A DNA stretch of 22,156 nucleotides. Source: Clostridia bacterium BRH_c25. GTDB lineage: Bacteria > Bacillota_A > Clostridia > Lutisporales > Lutisporaceae. Both the position numbers and the translations under genes were made by a program. Of the stretch, positions 1-7,034 are shown piece after piece. The notes beneath the pieces were generated by a model, which was given only the letters and a program-made list of their open reading frames with translations, searched no databases and was not told where the DNA came from. How positions within the stretch are numbered: position 1 is the stretch's first letter; each line of letters begins with the position of its first letter. Location of the stretch: the NCBI GenBank assembly GCA_001515955.1, contig LOES01000028.1, forward strand, positions 1 to 22,156, given 5' to 3'.

Positions 1-2
1 AA

Positions 3-95
3 GCAATTTACGGTTACAAAATCCCTTTTGCGGCGGTTCGCCGGCTAAGGCGATACCGGAAAGCAAAAGAGGTGGATTTTGTTAGCGTAAATTGC
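3..95. repeat. Long imperfect hairpin (about 93 bp)
   Basis: The two ends are complementary: 3-24 pairs with 74-95 with only two mismatches. An inner arm (25-31 with 63-69) continues the stem after a short bulge, and a GC-rich head at 32-59 includes a small GGCG/CGCC hairpin. If transcribed from the rRNA promoter upstream it would be a very stable RNA structure. It is not the 23S 3' end that I would expect, and no family is recognised. Confidence 0.6.
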
Positions 96-170
96 GTAAG
101 TTAAAAACAAACTTGTATAAGTAAGTTAAAAGCAAACTTATATAAGTAAGCTTAAAGCAAACTTAAAAAG
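96..170. repeat. Three tandem copies of a 25-bp repeat
   Basis: Units lie at 96-120, 121-145 and 146-170 with no spacer. Each starts GTAAG and contains a small inverted repeat, AAGTT...AACTT, so each copy could form a weak hairpin. Units 1 and 2 differ at only two positions and unit 3 is more diverged. The array abuts the 3' foot of the long hairpin at 3-95. It has no spacers and so is not a CRISPR. Confidence 0.75.
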
Positions 171-217
171 AATTCTTAAAAAAATCGTAACGGTAATTGT
201 GCAGTTTTGAAGGTACA

Positions 218-234
218 CGTCAGCGGAGCTGACG
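218..234. repeat. Small perfect hairpin
   Basis: A 7-bp stem (218-224 with 228-234) with a GGA loop lies directly before the CTAG-rich element. No T-run follows, so it is not an obvious terminator. Confidence 0.45.
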
Positions 235-326
235 CAGTCGCTAGATACTAGTCGCTAGTCTCTAGAGTAGTACCGGAAAATTCAATATCAGGCTTCTAGT
301 GACTAAAGACTAGTGACTAGAGACTG
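235..326. repeat. CTAG-rich inverted-repeat element, copy 1
   Basis: A 92-bp element has ends of about 32 bp (235-266 and 295-326) that are imperfect inverted repeats, about 26 of 32 positions matching, built from CTAGTC/ACTAGTC motifs. The core is about 28 bp. Related arms occur at 6524-6555 and 13084-13205. It lies just upstream of the 5S gene. No coding capacity is seen, so a MITE-like or other small palindromic repeat is the best guess. Confidence 0.65.
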
Positions 327-332
327 AATTCA

Positions 333-449
333 TCTGGTGGCAATGACGGAGAGGTCACACCTGTTCCCATCCCGAACACAGAAGTTAAGCTCTCCAGTGT
401 CGATGGTACTTGGACCGAAGGGTCCTGGGAGAGTAGATCGCCGCCGGGT
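333..449 (+). rRNA. rrf: 5S ribosomal RNA
   Basis: The sequence shows typical bacterial 5S signatures. The terminal helix is formed by CTGGTGGC at 334-341 with GCCGCCGG at 440-447. Internally there is the conserved CCCATCCCGAACACAG stretch followed by GAAGTTAAGC, and GGGAGAGTAG near the 3' end. Length is about 117 nt, as expected. The ends are set from the terminal helix and could be off by a base or two. It is presumably the last gene of an rRNA operon whose 23S lies before the window, about 330 bp or more upstream. Confidence 0.96.
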
Positions 450-455
450 AATGTA

Positions 456-488
456 AAAAGATCAACAGTTTCTACTGTTGATTTTTTT
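456..488 (+). terminator. Intrinsic terminator after 5S rRNA
   Basis: A 9-bp stem (461-469 with 474-482) with a TTCT loop is followed by a T-run, and an A-rich stretch precedes it. It lies a few bases past the 5S 3' end. Confidence 0.9.
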
Positions 489-502
489 ATATTACCCGTT
501 AG

Positions 503-523
503 CAATGAAGCTACGCTTCGTTG
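503..523. repeat. Short hairpin in the 5S/kinase intergenic region
   Basis: CAATGAAGC at 503-511 pairs with GCTTCGTTG at 515-523, one pair being G-T, around a TAC loop. The rest of 489-818 is AT-rich and holds a Spo0A box at 594-600 and a TATAAT at 661-666. No gene is seen there. Confidence 0.4.
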
Positions 524-593
524 ATGTCCGTAAATTAAGGAATGTCTTCTGCACAGTAATATTTATGGAGCTGTTAACTCTATTTCGTTTTAA

Positions 594-600
594 TTCGACA
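594..600 (-). promoter_or_regulatory. Putative Spo0A box upstream of the sensor kinase
   Basis: TTCGACA, read as TGTCGAA on the minus strand, is a perfect match to the Spo0A-binding heptamer. It lies about 220 bp before the kinase start and about 60 bp before a TATAAT at 661-666. A 7-mer can occur by chance. The gene context (an orphan kinase in a sporulating organism) makes it plausible but unproven. Confidence 0.4.
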
Positions 601-818
601 GAATTCAACATATAATTTGATGTTTGTCAATACATTATTTTTGAATTGCACATTATATTATATAATTGGTAACTCGGTAGTTTTTTGGATCTATTTATAG
701 TTCTAAATCACTATATATATAAAAGGCATGTATAAAATTCATTTAATAGACTATACTTAATTTATCTGACTTCGCTAGTAAAAGCTGGGACGTAATGCAG
801 AAAAAGGATGGATATATT

Positions 819-2150
819 ATGAAAGAAATATTAAGCAGTGTATCTCCTAAAATCAAATATGTCTTGATATTGTCAGCTACATTGTTTTTTGTTTTCTTGA
901 TAGTATATGCATCATTTATTTATCCGAACTCTACCACATACAGTGATAAGATATTCAGAGCGCTAGCGTTCAGCCAGATGCTTCTGATAGTATTCATCAG
1001 TTACAGTATGTACAACCTTATAAAGGGAGATTCAGCGCTGAGAGGTATTTCCGGCATAATTAGAGACGAAATATCTGAGGGCAGCCCAATATTCAATACA
1101 ATCTCAGACGGTATAATAGTGGTAGACAGTAAAGGCAGGATCAGAAACATAAACCAAGGCTTGTGCAATATATTAGGACTTGAGGAAAAGCAAATAATAA
1201 ACAAGAATATATACAGCCTGCTTAATGAATGGGACGGCAATTTTGAAAACAAAGCATTGCCGGGAATAGTGATTGAGTCTTTGGAGACCCAACAAGAATT
1301 CAGACAGCAAGAAAAAGTCTTTGTAAGGGATTCAGAAATACTGTACCTCGCAGTATCTACATATATGCTAAGGAATAAAAGCAAGAATGTGATTGGTGTT
1401 CTTGCAGTAATACATGATTTTACTCAGAGAAAAAGGCTTGAGCAGCAGTTGATGCATGTAGAAAAGCTTGCAACTGCCGGACAGATGGCTGCTGAGCTTG
1501 CACATGAAATTAAAAACCCAATATGCTCTATCAAGGGTCTTATTCAGATTATGGGAAAAAAGCACTGCCTTGAGGACAGCAAATATTATGAAGTGATAAC
1601 AAATGAGATAGATAGGATAAGTGTTTTGCTGCAAGGGTTCCTGACACTTGCTCAGAACAAGCCGAAACTAGAAATGGTCAGAGTGAACAGTGTTCTTGAA
1701 CAAATAGTGCCATTGATTGAAAGCTACGCTGAAAACAAGAATATCAATATCAACGTAGATTTGCAGAAGGATATGCCAAGTATTAATGCTGACAGAGATA
1801 ACATAAGGCAGGTGATTGTGAATATAGTTCAGAACGGGATTGATGCTTTACCAAAAAACGGAAGTATGAATATAAGCATTTGGTATGATCAGATAAATGA
1901 TTTGATTAAAATGGAATTCAAGGATAATGGCAGTGGAATAAAGCCGGAATATCTGGACAAGATTTTTGAGCCATTCTTTACTACAAAGGACAATGGCTCA
2001 GGCTTAGGACTGGCAATATCACACAAGATAATCGAAAACCATTGTGGAAAGCTATTTGCATTTAATAATCTGGACGGAGGAGCTACCTTTGTTATAGAGC
2101 TTCCCGCCGCTAAAAGATATGAAATAAATAATAATAACAAGGTTTCCTGA
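819..2150 (+). CDS. Orphan PAS sensor histidine kinase, membrane-bound
   Basis: The product is about 443 aa. Two N-terminal membrane segments (about residues 13-33 and 48-68) are followed by a PAS domain (about 90-205) and a HisKA dimerisation domain with the HEIKNP box, phospho-acceptor His near residue 229. A HATPase_c domain follows with an N-box (NIVQNGIDAL), a G1 box (DNGSGIKP) and a G2 box (GSGLGLAISH). The fold and motifs match sporulation-type kinases of the KinA-E class, which in clostridia often act directly on Spo0A. No response regulator gene adjoins it. I chose the ATG at 819 because AAAGGATGG precedes it; an in-frame ATG at 795 lacks a ribosome site. Spo0A as the partner is inference. 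The gene ends at a terminator shared with the convergent ytvI-like gene. Confidence 0.93.
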   Translation: MKEILSSVSPKIKYVLILSATLFFVFLIVYASFIYPNSTTYSDKIFRALAFSQMLLIVFISYSMYNLIKGDSALRGISGIIRDEISEGSPIFNTISDGIIVVDSKGRIRNINQGLCNILGLEEKQIINKNIYSLLNEWDGNFENKALPGIVIESLETQQEFRQQEKVFVRDSEILYLAVSTYMLRNKSKNVIGVLAVIHDFTQRKRLEQQLMHVEKLATAGQMAAELAHEIKNPICSIKGLIQIMGKKHCLEDSKYYEVITNEIDRISVLLQGFLTLAQNKPKLEMVRVNSVLEQIVPLIESYAENKNININVDLQKDMPSINADRDNIRQVIVNIVQNGIDALPKNGSMNISIWYDQINDLIKMEFKDNGSGIKPEYLDKIFEPFFTTKDNGSGLGLAISHKIIENHCGKLFAFNNLDGGATFVIELPAAKRYEINNNNKVS

Positions 2151-2154
2151 ATTT

Positions 2155-2180
2155 AAAAAAGCCGCATAGCGGCTTTTTTT
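2155..2180. terminator. Bidirectional intrinsic terminator between kinase and ytvI-like gene
   Basis: A 5-bp GC stem, GCCGC/GCGGC (2161-2173, ATA loop), is flanked by AAAAAA and TTTTTTT, so it can end transcription from both sides. It lies 5 bp past the kinase stop and just past the stop of the convergent gene. Confidence 0.9.
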
Positions 2181-2182
2181 AT

Positions 2183-3247
2183 TCACTTGAACTTAGGAAT
2201 TATCCCTGCATGCTGACATGCCTTTAGGGCAACTACTGCTGTGGGTCCCAGAATCAGTCCGGCCGCGCCTAAAAGCTTCATGCCTGCAAACATTGACATA
2301 AGTGTTACTACAGGATGTATCCCCAACTGCTGTCCAACTACCTTTGGTTCAATCATATATCTTACGACTGTAATTATTCCATACAAGACAAGAAGCGCAA
2401 TTCCCAGCCTGTAGTTTCCCCATATAAAGCTGGTTATGGCCCAAGGGACATAAATGCTTCCGGTGCCAAGCACAGGAAGTATATCTACCAATGCGATTAT
2501 AATTGCCAGAGTGAAGGCGTAGTCGACACCTATAATTGTCAGACCTATAAAGGATTCAATAAAGGTTATACTCAGTATTATGGATTGAGCCTTTAAAAAG
2601 CCTATCAACGCTCCGAAGAGATCTGTTTTTAATAAAGTCAATTTTGCGTCCCAGGATGAGGGAAGCTGTCTGAAAATAAAGTCCTTTATTAAATATTTGT
2701 CTTTTGTAAGGAAGAAGGTTGCAATAAGTGTAATGATCAGGAATATCATTGTAGATGGCAGTGTAGTCAAAGTATTAATCAGCACTGTTGTTGTATGGCT
2801 TAAGAAGGTTGTGACCTTCCCGAAGACAGTTCTCAGTACATCCTGAATGATATTGAGAGCTTCAGGAGGCAGCTGCAGATACAAATCAGTGACCTGCTGA
2901 GTTATTTGGGCGGAAAGCTTGAACACTCTGTCATAATAGTTCGGCAATCTGTCATACAGCTTCATAAACTCATATACAACTCTGGTAACTGCAAATATCG
3001 AAAAAGCAATGAAGCCTCCAAGGAAAAGCAAGATTGAAAATAATACCGATATGCCCCTTTTAAGCTTGAACCTTTGAAAAAATTTAACAAGGGGCTCTAT
3101 TATGAAGGATAATACTAATGCTGTAATAAAGGGGGTAAAATATATGAATAAGAGTCTAAGGGCAAAATATGCAATCAGAACTATAGTTGAATATGCCAGT
3201 ACTCGGAGTATTAAATGCAGGTATTTTTCTATTTCTGGTCGGACCAT
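2183..3247 (-). CDS. ytvI: AI-2E family / sporulation membrane protein YtvI-like
   Basis: A 354-aa polytopic membrane protein has about seven to eight hydrophobic segments in the layout typical of the AI-2E transporter (UPF0118, PerM/YtvI) family. There are paired N-terminal helices (about 12-65), a less hydrophobic middle (about 90-160), then clustered C-terminal helices with conserved IDILPVLGTG-like and IEPKVVG motifs. Length is close to B. subtilis YtvI (about 370 aa), a mother-cell sporulation protein of unclear biochemical role. AGGAAG lies 7 nt before the ATG. The gene is transcribed alone, divergent from the fumarase cluster. Family membership is firm. The sporulation-specific assignment is likely but rests on resemblance to YtvI and could instead be another AI-2E paralogue. 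Confidence 0.88.
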   Translation of the reverse strand: MVRPEIEKYLHLILRVLAYSTIVLIAYFALRLLFIYFTPFITALVLSFIIEPLVKFFQRFKLKRGISVLFSILLFLGGFIAFSIFAVTRVVYEFMKLYDRLPNYYDRVFKLSAQITQQVTDLYLQLPPEALNIIQDVLRTVFGKVTTFLSHTTTVLINTLTTLPSTMIFLIITLIATFFLTKDKYLIKDFIFRQLPSSWDAKLTLLKTDLFGALIGFLKAQSIILSITFIESFIGLTIIGVDYAFTLAIIIALVDILPVLGTGSIYVPWAITSFIWGNYRLGIALLVLYGIITVVRYMIEPKVVGQQLGIHPVVTLMSMFAGMKLLGAAGLILGPTAVVALKACQHAGIIPKFK

Positions 3248-3347
3248 AGCACCACTTCCTAATATATTATTTACTGTTAAAAAAAGTATATAAATCGCAC
3301 AAAGAAGATTACATAGAGTAGAAGCGATTTATAACATCAAGGAAAAC

Positions 3348-3391
3348 GTTTCGCACTATTGAACAATTATTTAATGGATTTAGTGCGAAAC
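3348..3391. repeat. Hairpin with 10-bp perfect stem in the ytvI/fumA intergenic region
   Basis: GTTTCGCACT at 3348-3357 pairs perfectly with AGTGCGAAAC at 3382-3391, with a 24-nt AT-rich loop. Its CGCAC...GTGCG core recalls the 46-bp elements at 7502 and 12170, but the outer stems differ. No T-run follows. Confidence 0.5.
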
Positions 3392-3481
3392 ATATAGCTT
3401 ATTACTTAATATGCTGCAGTGAAGAATATGTAGCTATTTTTATTATATATAATGCAAGAGTAATAATCAAACAAATGATTG

Positions 3482-3498
3482 GATTTTGCGACAAAATC
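3482..3498. repeat. Short inverted repeat before the fumarase promoter
   Basis: GATTTTG and CAAAATC, separated by CGA, form a perfect 7-bp inverted repeat about 25 bp before a candidate promoter. It could be an operator; nothing else supports that. Confidence 0.3.
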
Positions 3499-3523
3499 AG
3501 ACGGAATATTTGTATCTATATGT

Positions 3524-3551
3524 TTTACACTAAATTTATAAAATGTATATT
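3524..3551 (+). promoter_or_regulatory. Candidate sigma-A promoter for the fumarase cluster
   Basis: TTTACA (3524-3529) and TATATT (3546-3551) are 16 bp apart, about 90 bp before the fumarase start. The region is very AT-rich, and a second TATAAT at 3585-3590 could be the real -10, so this is tentative. Confidence 0.35.
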
Positions 3552-3639
3552 ACTATAATCCTTTATTGTAGCTTCAATTCTTAGTATAATTATATTTAAT
3601 AATAGCCAATAGCGATAAAAATATTCACGAAGGAGAGGA

Positions 3640-4488
3640 ATGAAATTGAGAGAGGTAAATGTGGATATCATATGCGAAGCAATAAAGGAGCTTTTCATAA
3701 ACGCAAACTACTATCTATGCCCGGATATCAGGAACAAGCTTGAGAAATATAGAGATATTGAGGTTTCTCAAATAGCAAAGGAAATATTGGATAAAATAAT
3801 AGAAAACGCTGATATAGCTGCAAAGAATCAAGTAGCTATATGTCAGGATACCGGCATGAGTATAATATTCCTTGAAGTCGGGCAAGAGGTCTTATTTGTC
3901 GGAGGTGATATTAATGAAGCCATTAATTCCGGAGTCAGGAAAGCTTATAAGGAAGGGTACCTAAGAAAGTCTGTTGTAGCAGATCCGATAGGTCGAGGGA
4001 ATACCGGAGATAATACCCCTGCAATAATATACTATGATATTGTGCCTGGGGACAAGGTAAGAATACAGATCATGCCAAAAGGTTTTGGCAGTGAAAACAT
4101 GAGCGACATTAGAATGCTGAAACCTTCAGATGGGGTGGAGGGAATAATTGAGTTTGTGCTGGACACTGTTGTTAAAGCAGGTGCTAATCCATGCCCTCCC
4201 ATAATTGTAGGGGTTGGAATAGGAGGAACCTTTGAAAAGGCAGCATTAATTGCTAAGAAAGCGCTGCTGCGCCCCTTGGATAAGGGCCATGCCGGTGTTT
4301 TCTACAGAGAGCTGGAAACAGAACTTCTGAAGAGGATAAATAATCTGGGTGTCGGACCTCAAGGAATGGGAGGCATCACTACAGCTCTTGCAGTTAATAT
4401 TGAAGCCTATGCCACACACATTGCCGGTCTGCCTGTGGCTGTGAATATTACCTGCCATGCATCGAGGCATATGGAGAAAATTATCTAA
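3640..4488 (+). CDS. fumA: Fumarate hydratase, Fe-S class I, alpha subunit
   Basis: The product is 282 aa, the N-terminal (catalytic cluster) half of class I fumarase, which is split into two subunits in many anaerobes. It interconverts fumarate and malate using an oxygen-labile [4Fe-4S] cluster. The three expected cluster cysteines are visible: C68 (in CQDTG), C185 (in NPCPP) and C272 (in TCHASRH). Conserved GRGNTGDNTP and MPKGFGSEN stretches are also present. AGGAGAGG directly precedes the ATG. The beta subunit follows 15 bp downstream. Homologous heterodimers include L(+)-tartrate dehydratase, which cannot be fully excluded, but fumarase is the usual clostridial function. Likely cytosolic, serving the incomplete TCA branch. 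Confidence 0.93.
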   Translation: MKLREVNVDIICEAIKELFINANYYLCPDIRNKLEKYRDIEVSQIAKEILDKIIENADIAAKNQVAICQDTGMSIIFLEVGQEVLFVGGDINEAINSGVRKAYKEGYLRKSVVADPIGRGNTGDNTPAIIYYDIVPGDKVRIQIMPKGFGSENMSDIRMLKPSDGVEGIIEFVLDTVVKAGANPCPPIIVGVGIGGTFEKAALIAKKALLRPLDKGHAGVFYRELETELLKRINNLGVGPQGMGGITTALAVNIEAYATHIAGLPVAVNITCHASRHMEKII

Positions 4489-4503
4489 GGAGGGTATGCT
4501 ATT

Positions 4504-5076
4504 ATGTATAAGAGGATAACAACACCTTTAAGGGATGAAGATATAAACATATTGAGTGCCGGAGACCGCCTACTGCTTAGCGGGGTGATATATGCCGCCA
4601 GAGATGCAGCTCATAAAAAGATGCATGAAGCGCTGCAGAAGGGGCAGGCCTTGCCCATTGATATACAACAGCAGGTCATATATTATGCAGGACCTTGCCC
4701 AGCCAAGCCTGGTGCCGTTGCAGGCCCATTCGGGCCTACCACTTCCGGAAGAATGGATAAGTATGCTCCTGAGCTTATTATGCTGGGGCTGAAAGGGATG
4801 ATAGGGAAAGGAGACAGAACCGCTGAAGTGGTTGAAGCGATGAAGGCGGGCAATGCTGTTTACTTTGCAGCTATAGGAGGTATAGGCGCGTATATTGCAG
4901 CAACAATTAAATCACAAGAGGTAATTGCTTACGAAGAGCTTGGTGCTGAAGCACTTATAAAGCTTGAAGTAGCAGACTTCCCTCTCATAGTGGCCATTGA
5001 CAGCAGGGGAAATAATCTCTACCATATAGAGCCACAGAAATACAAAGATAAGTTTACTCAGGTAGTGAATAAATGA
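4504..5076 (+). CDS. fumB: Fumarate hydratase, Fe-S class I, beta subunit
   Basis: The product is 190 aa, matching the C-terminal domain of class I fumarase/tartrate dehydratase. Visible family motifs are YYAGPCPAKPG, GPTTSGRMD and KGMIGKGDRT, which shape the substrate site next to the cluster held by the alpha subunit. AAGGAGGG lies 9 nt before the ATG. It is 15 bp after the alpha gene, and its last four bases overlap the start of the decarboxylase gene (ATGA), so all three are probably co-transcribed and the third translationally coupled. The alpha/beta pairing makes the assignment secure, with the same tartrate dehydratase caveat. Confidence 0.93.
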   Translation: MYKRITTPLRDEDINILSAGDRLLLSGVIYAARDAAHKKMHEALQKGQALPIDIQQQVIYYAGPCPAKPGAVAGPFGPTTSGRMDKYAPELIMLGLKGMIGKGDRTAEVVEAMKAGNAVYFAAIGGIGAYIAATIKSQEVIAYEELGAEALIKLEVADFPLIVAIDSRGNNLYHIEPQKYKDKFTQVVNK

Positions 5077-6533
5077 ATACGGATTGCATACCAATATTAA
5101 AATCGCTCATAGAATACAGGGATGAGGGAGCTGTATCATTTCATATGCCAGGGCATAAAAGTGGCAGTTCTTATAAAAAAGCAGGCATGGGATTTCCGGG
5201 GGAGGATTTGTTAGCCATGGACACTACAGAGGTGCCCGGGATTGACAATCTCCACTGTCCTGAAAGTGCAGTACTGGCAGCCCAAAGCCTTGCTGCGGAA
5301 GCTTTTGGCGCAGATCATACATTCTTTCTGGTAAACGGCACCACATCGGGGATATATTCAATGATAATGGCAGCAGCAGATCCCGGAGATAAAATTATCA
5401 TACCACGGAACTGCCATAGGTCGGTTCATGGTGCAGTAATACTAGGCAGGCTGGTGCCGGTGTACGTAAACCCAGAAATAGATGATGAGCTTGGGATAGC
5501 AATGGGTATAAAACCGGAGAAGATAGAATATATATTGGAAAAGCATAGAGATGCAAAAGCTGTAGTAATTACTAGCCCTACTTATTACGGGGCATGCTCT
5601 GATCTGAAGAAAATAGCGGAAATCGTACATAAAAGGGATATGATGCTTCTTGTGGATGAAGCTCACGGCTCTCATTTCGGCTTCAATGAAAGGCTGCCCA
5701 TAACAGCGCTGGAGGCTGGGGCTGATATGACAGCTCAAAGCATACATAAGACCCTTCCCTCCATGACCCAGAGTTCAATGCTGCATATAAAATCCCCAAA
5801 AGCAGACATTGAGAAGCTGAAGCTGTTTTTACAGCTGACTCAGACAACGAGTCCTTCGCATATACTTCTTGCATCCTTGGACATTGCAAGGTACATTATG
5901 CAGGAGAAAGGGCGGGAGCTTCTGGATGATACAATAGCTTGGAGCAATTGGGCAAGAAATGAAATAAATAATATTCAGGAGCTCTATTGTTTAGGCTCAG
6001 ACAGAGTAGGAAGATGCGGGGTTGCTGATTTGGATCCTACAAGGATAACAGTAAATTTTGGAGCAGCCGGCATAAGCGGCACAAAAGCTGAGGTTATCCT
6101 GAGGAGGGACTTCAAGATACAAGTCGAAATGTCCGATTTATATAATATAGTGGCAATAGCTGCAACAGGAAATAAACAAGCAGACTATGAAAAGCTGGTG
6201 AATGCGCTAAAGAGCATAGCCAGAACAGCAGGAAAGGCAAAGCAGGAAATAAAGCTCCCGGCAGCTTTTCATAAATCTCCAGAGCTTTGCTTAATGCCGT
6301 GGGAAGCGGTATACTGTAAAAAAGAGCAGGTGGAAGCTGGAAAAAGTATAGGCAGGACATGTGGGGAGATGATAATACCTTATCCCCCGGGAATACCAGC
6401 GCTGATACCTGGAGAGAAAATTACCCCGGAAGCATATGAATATCTGAAATCTTGTGTGGAACAGGGAATAAAGATAAATGGAGCTTCGGATGCCAAGCTG
6501 GAAAAGATGTGGGTGATAAAAGACAGTCACTAG
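5073..6533 (+). CDS. yaaO: Orn/Lys/Arg decarboxylase family protein (YaaO type)
   Basis: A 486-aa PLP enzyme of the fold-III/SpeA-like Orn/Lys/Arg decarboxylase class. The N-terminal SFHMPGHKSG is a family hallmark. The VNGTTSG phosphate-binding stretch lies at about 87-93, DEAHGSHF at about 195-202 (the Asp that contacts the PLP ring), and SIHKTL carries the Schiff-base lysine, K226. A small C-terminal domain follows from about 380. Substrate cannot be read from the sequence: lysine, arginine or ornithine are possible, yielding polyamines or cadaverine. In B. subtilis yaaO heads the tmk-yaaQ-yaaR-holB-yaaT block, as here except that tmk is missing. The stop codon and the last Ser-His lie in a CTAG-rich repeat arm, so the C-terminus may have been altered by it. 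Translation is coupled to fumB by ATGA. Confidence 0.92.
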   Translation: MNTDCIPILKSLIEYRDEGAVSFHMPGHKSGSSYKKAGMGFPGEDLLAMDTTEVPGIDNLHCPESAVLAAQSLAAEAFGADHTFFLVNGTTSGIYSMIMAAADPGDKIIIPRNCHRSVHGAVILGRLVPVYVNPEIDDELGIAMGIKPEKIEYILEKHRDAKAVVITSPTYYGACSDLKKIAEIVHKRDMMLLVDEAHGSHFGFNERLPITALEAGADMTAQSIHKTLPSMTQSSMLHIKSPKADIEKLKLFLQLTQTTSPSHILLASLDIARYIMQEKGRELLDDTIAWSNWARNEINNIQELYCLGSDRVGRCGVADLDPTRITVNFGAAGISGTKAEVILRRDFKIQVEMSDLYNIVAIAATGNKQADYEKLVNALKSIARTAGKAKQEIKLPAAFHKSPELCLMPWEAVYCKKEQVEAGKSIGRTCGEMIIPYPPGIPALIPGEKITPEAYEYLKSCVEQGIKINGASDAKLEKMWVIKDSH

Positions 6534-6555
6534 TCGCTGGTCGCTAGTCTCTAGC
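6524..6555. repeat. CTAG-rich repeat arm, copy 2 (single arm)
   Basis: The arm starts CAGTCACTAGTCGCT, the same 15 bases that begin the copy at 13084. It is followed by TTAGGGTAAGG, close to TTAGGGTAGG after the copy-3 arm. No clear second arm is seen before yaaQ, so it looks truncated or diverged. It overlaps the last codons and stop (TAG) of the decarboxylase gene. Confidence 0.6.
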
Positions 6556-6621
6556 TTTAGGGTAAGGCTCTGTAGTTCAGGTATGAGGCGCGGGGTTATG
6601 GAATTTCGAGATGTGGGGTAG

Positions 6622-6641
6622 GGACGATTCATGAATCGCCC
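6622..6641. repeat. Palindrome GATTCATGAATC between decarboxylase and darA
   Basis: A perfect 14-bp palindrome (6625-6638) is extended by GG/CC with one mismatch. It lies in the 159-bp gap where tmk is usually found. It may be part of the repeat DNA that fills this gap, or an operator; no T-run follows. Confidence 0.5.
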
Positions 6642-6692
6642 GTACAGACTCTGTATGTATTGATAATATTATATTTTTAAGGAGGAATAATA

Positions 6693-7022
6693 ATGAAGCT
6701 TGTAATAGTAGTTGTACAGGATGATGATGTTGATGAACTGGTGGAAAGGTTGGTCAAAGAGAAGCTCAGCAGTACAAAGCTTGCTTCAACAGGGGGGTTC
6801 TTAAGAGAAGGGAATACGACGCTCCTGATTGGTGTGGATAAGGAAAGGGTGGACTCGGTAATAACAATAATCAAGGATATATGCAAGAGCAGGAAGCAGA
6901 CCTTCACAACGCCTATTCCGCCTACAGGCTCAGCAGGAGTGTTCATTCCATATCCTATTGATGTAATGGTTGGTGGAGCGACAATATTTGTTGTCGATAT
7001 AGACCGGTTTGAAAAAGTATAA
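6693..7022 (+). CDS. darA: Cyclic di-AMP receptor DarA (YaaQ/PstA)
   Basis: The product is 109 aa, the same length as B. subtilis DarA, a trimeric PII-like cytosolic protein that binds cyclic di-AMP. Conserved motifs are visible: MKLVIVVVQDDD at the N-terminus, TKLASTGGFL (about 28-37), the NTTLLIGV strand, the PYP turn and VGGATIFVV near the C-terminus. The long B- and T-loop positions match the family. AAGGAGGA lies 8 nt before the ATG. It is 12 bp before the yaaR-like gene and keeps the yaaQ-yaaR-holB-yaaT order. Its downstream effector is not known in most species. Unlike the usual arrangement, no tmk precedes it. Confidence 0.95.
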   Translation: MKLVIVVVQDDDVDELVERLVKEKLSSTKLASTGGFLREGNTTLLIGVDKERVDSVITIIKDICKSRKQTFTTPIPPTGSAGVFIPYPIDVMVGGATIFVVDIDRFEKV

Positions 7023-7034
7023 GGGAGCATCATT

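Noticed and set aside
1..100. 3' end of 23S rRNA at the window start
   Set aside because: I see none of the conserved 23S 3' sequence; the bases fold on themselves instead.
235..326. Repeated CTAG units as a possible CRISPR array
   Set aside because: The units are short, variable and arranged as inverted repeats with no regular spacers; no cas genes are near.
317..505. 62-codon open frame on the minus strand
   Set aside because: It lies across the 5S rRNA gene and its terminator and has no ribosome site.
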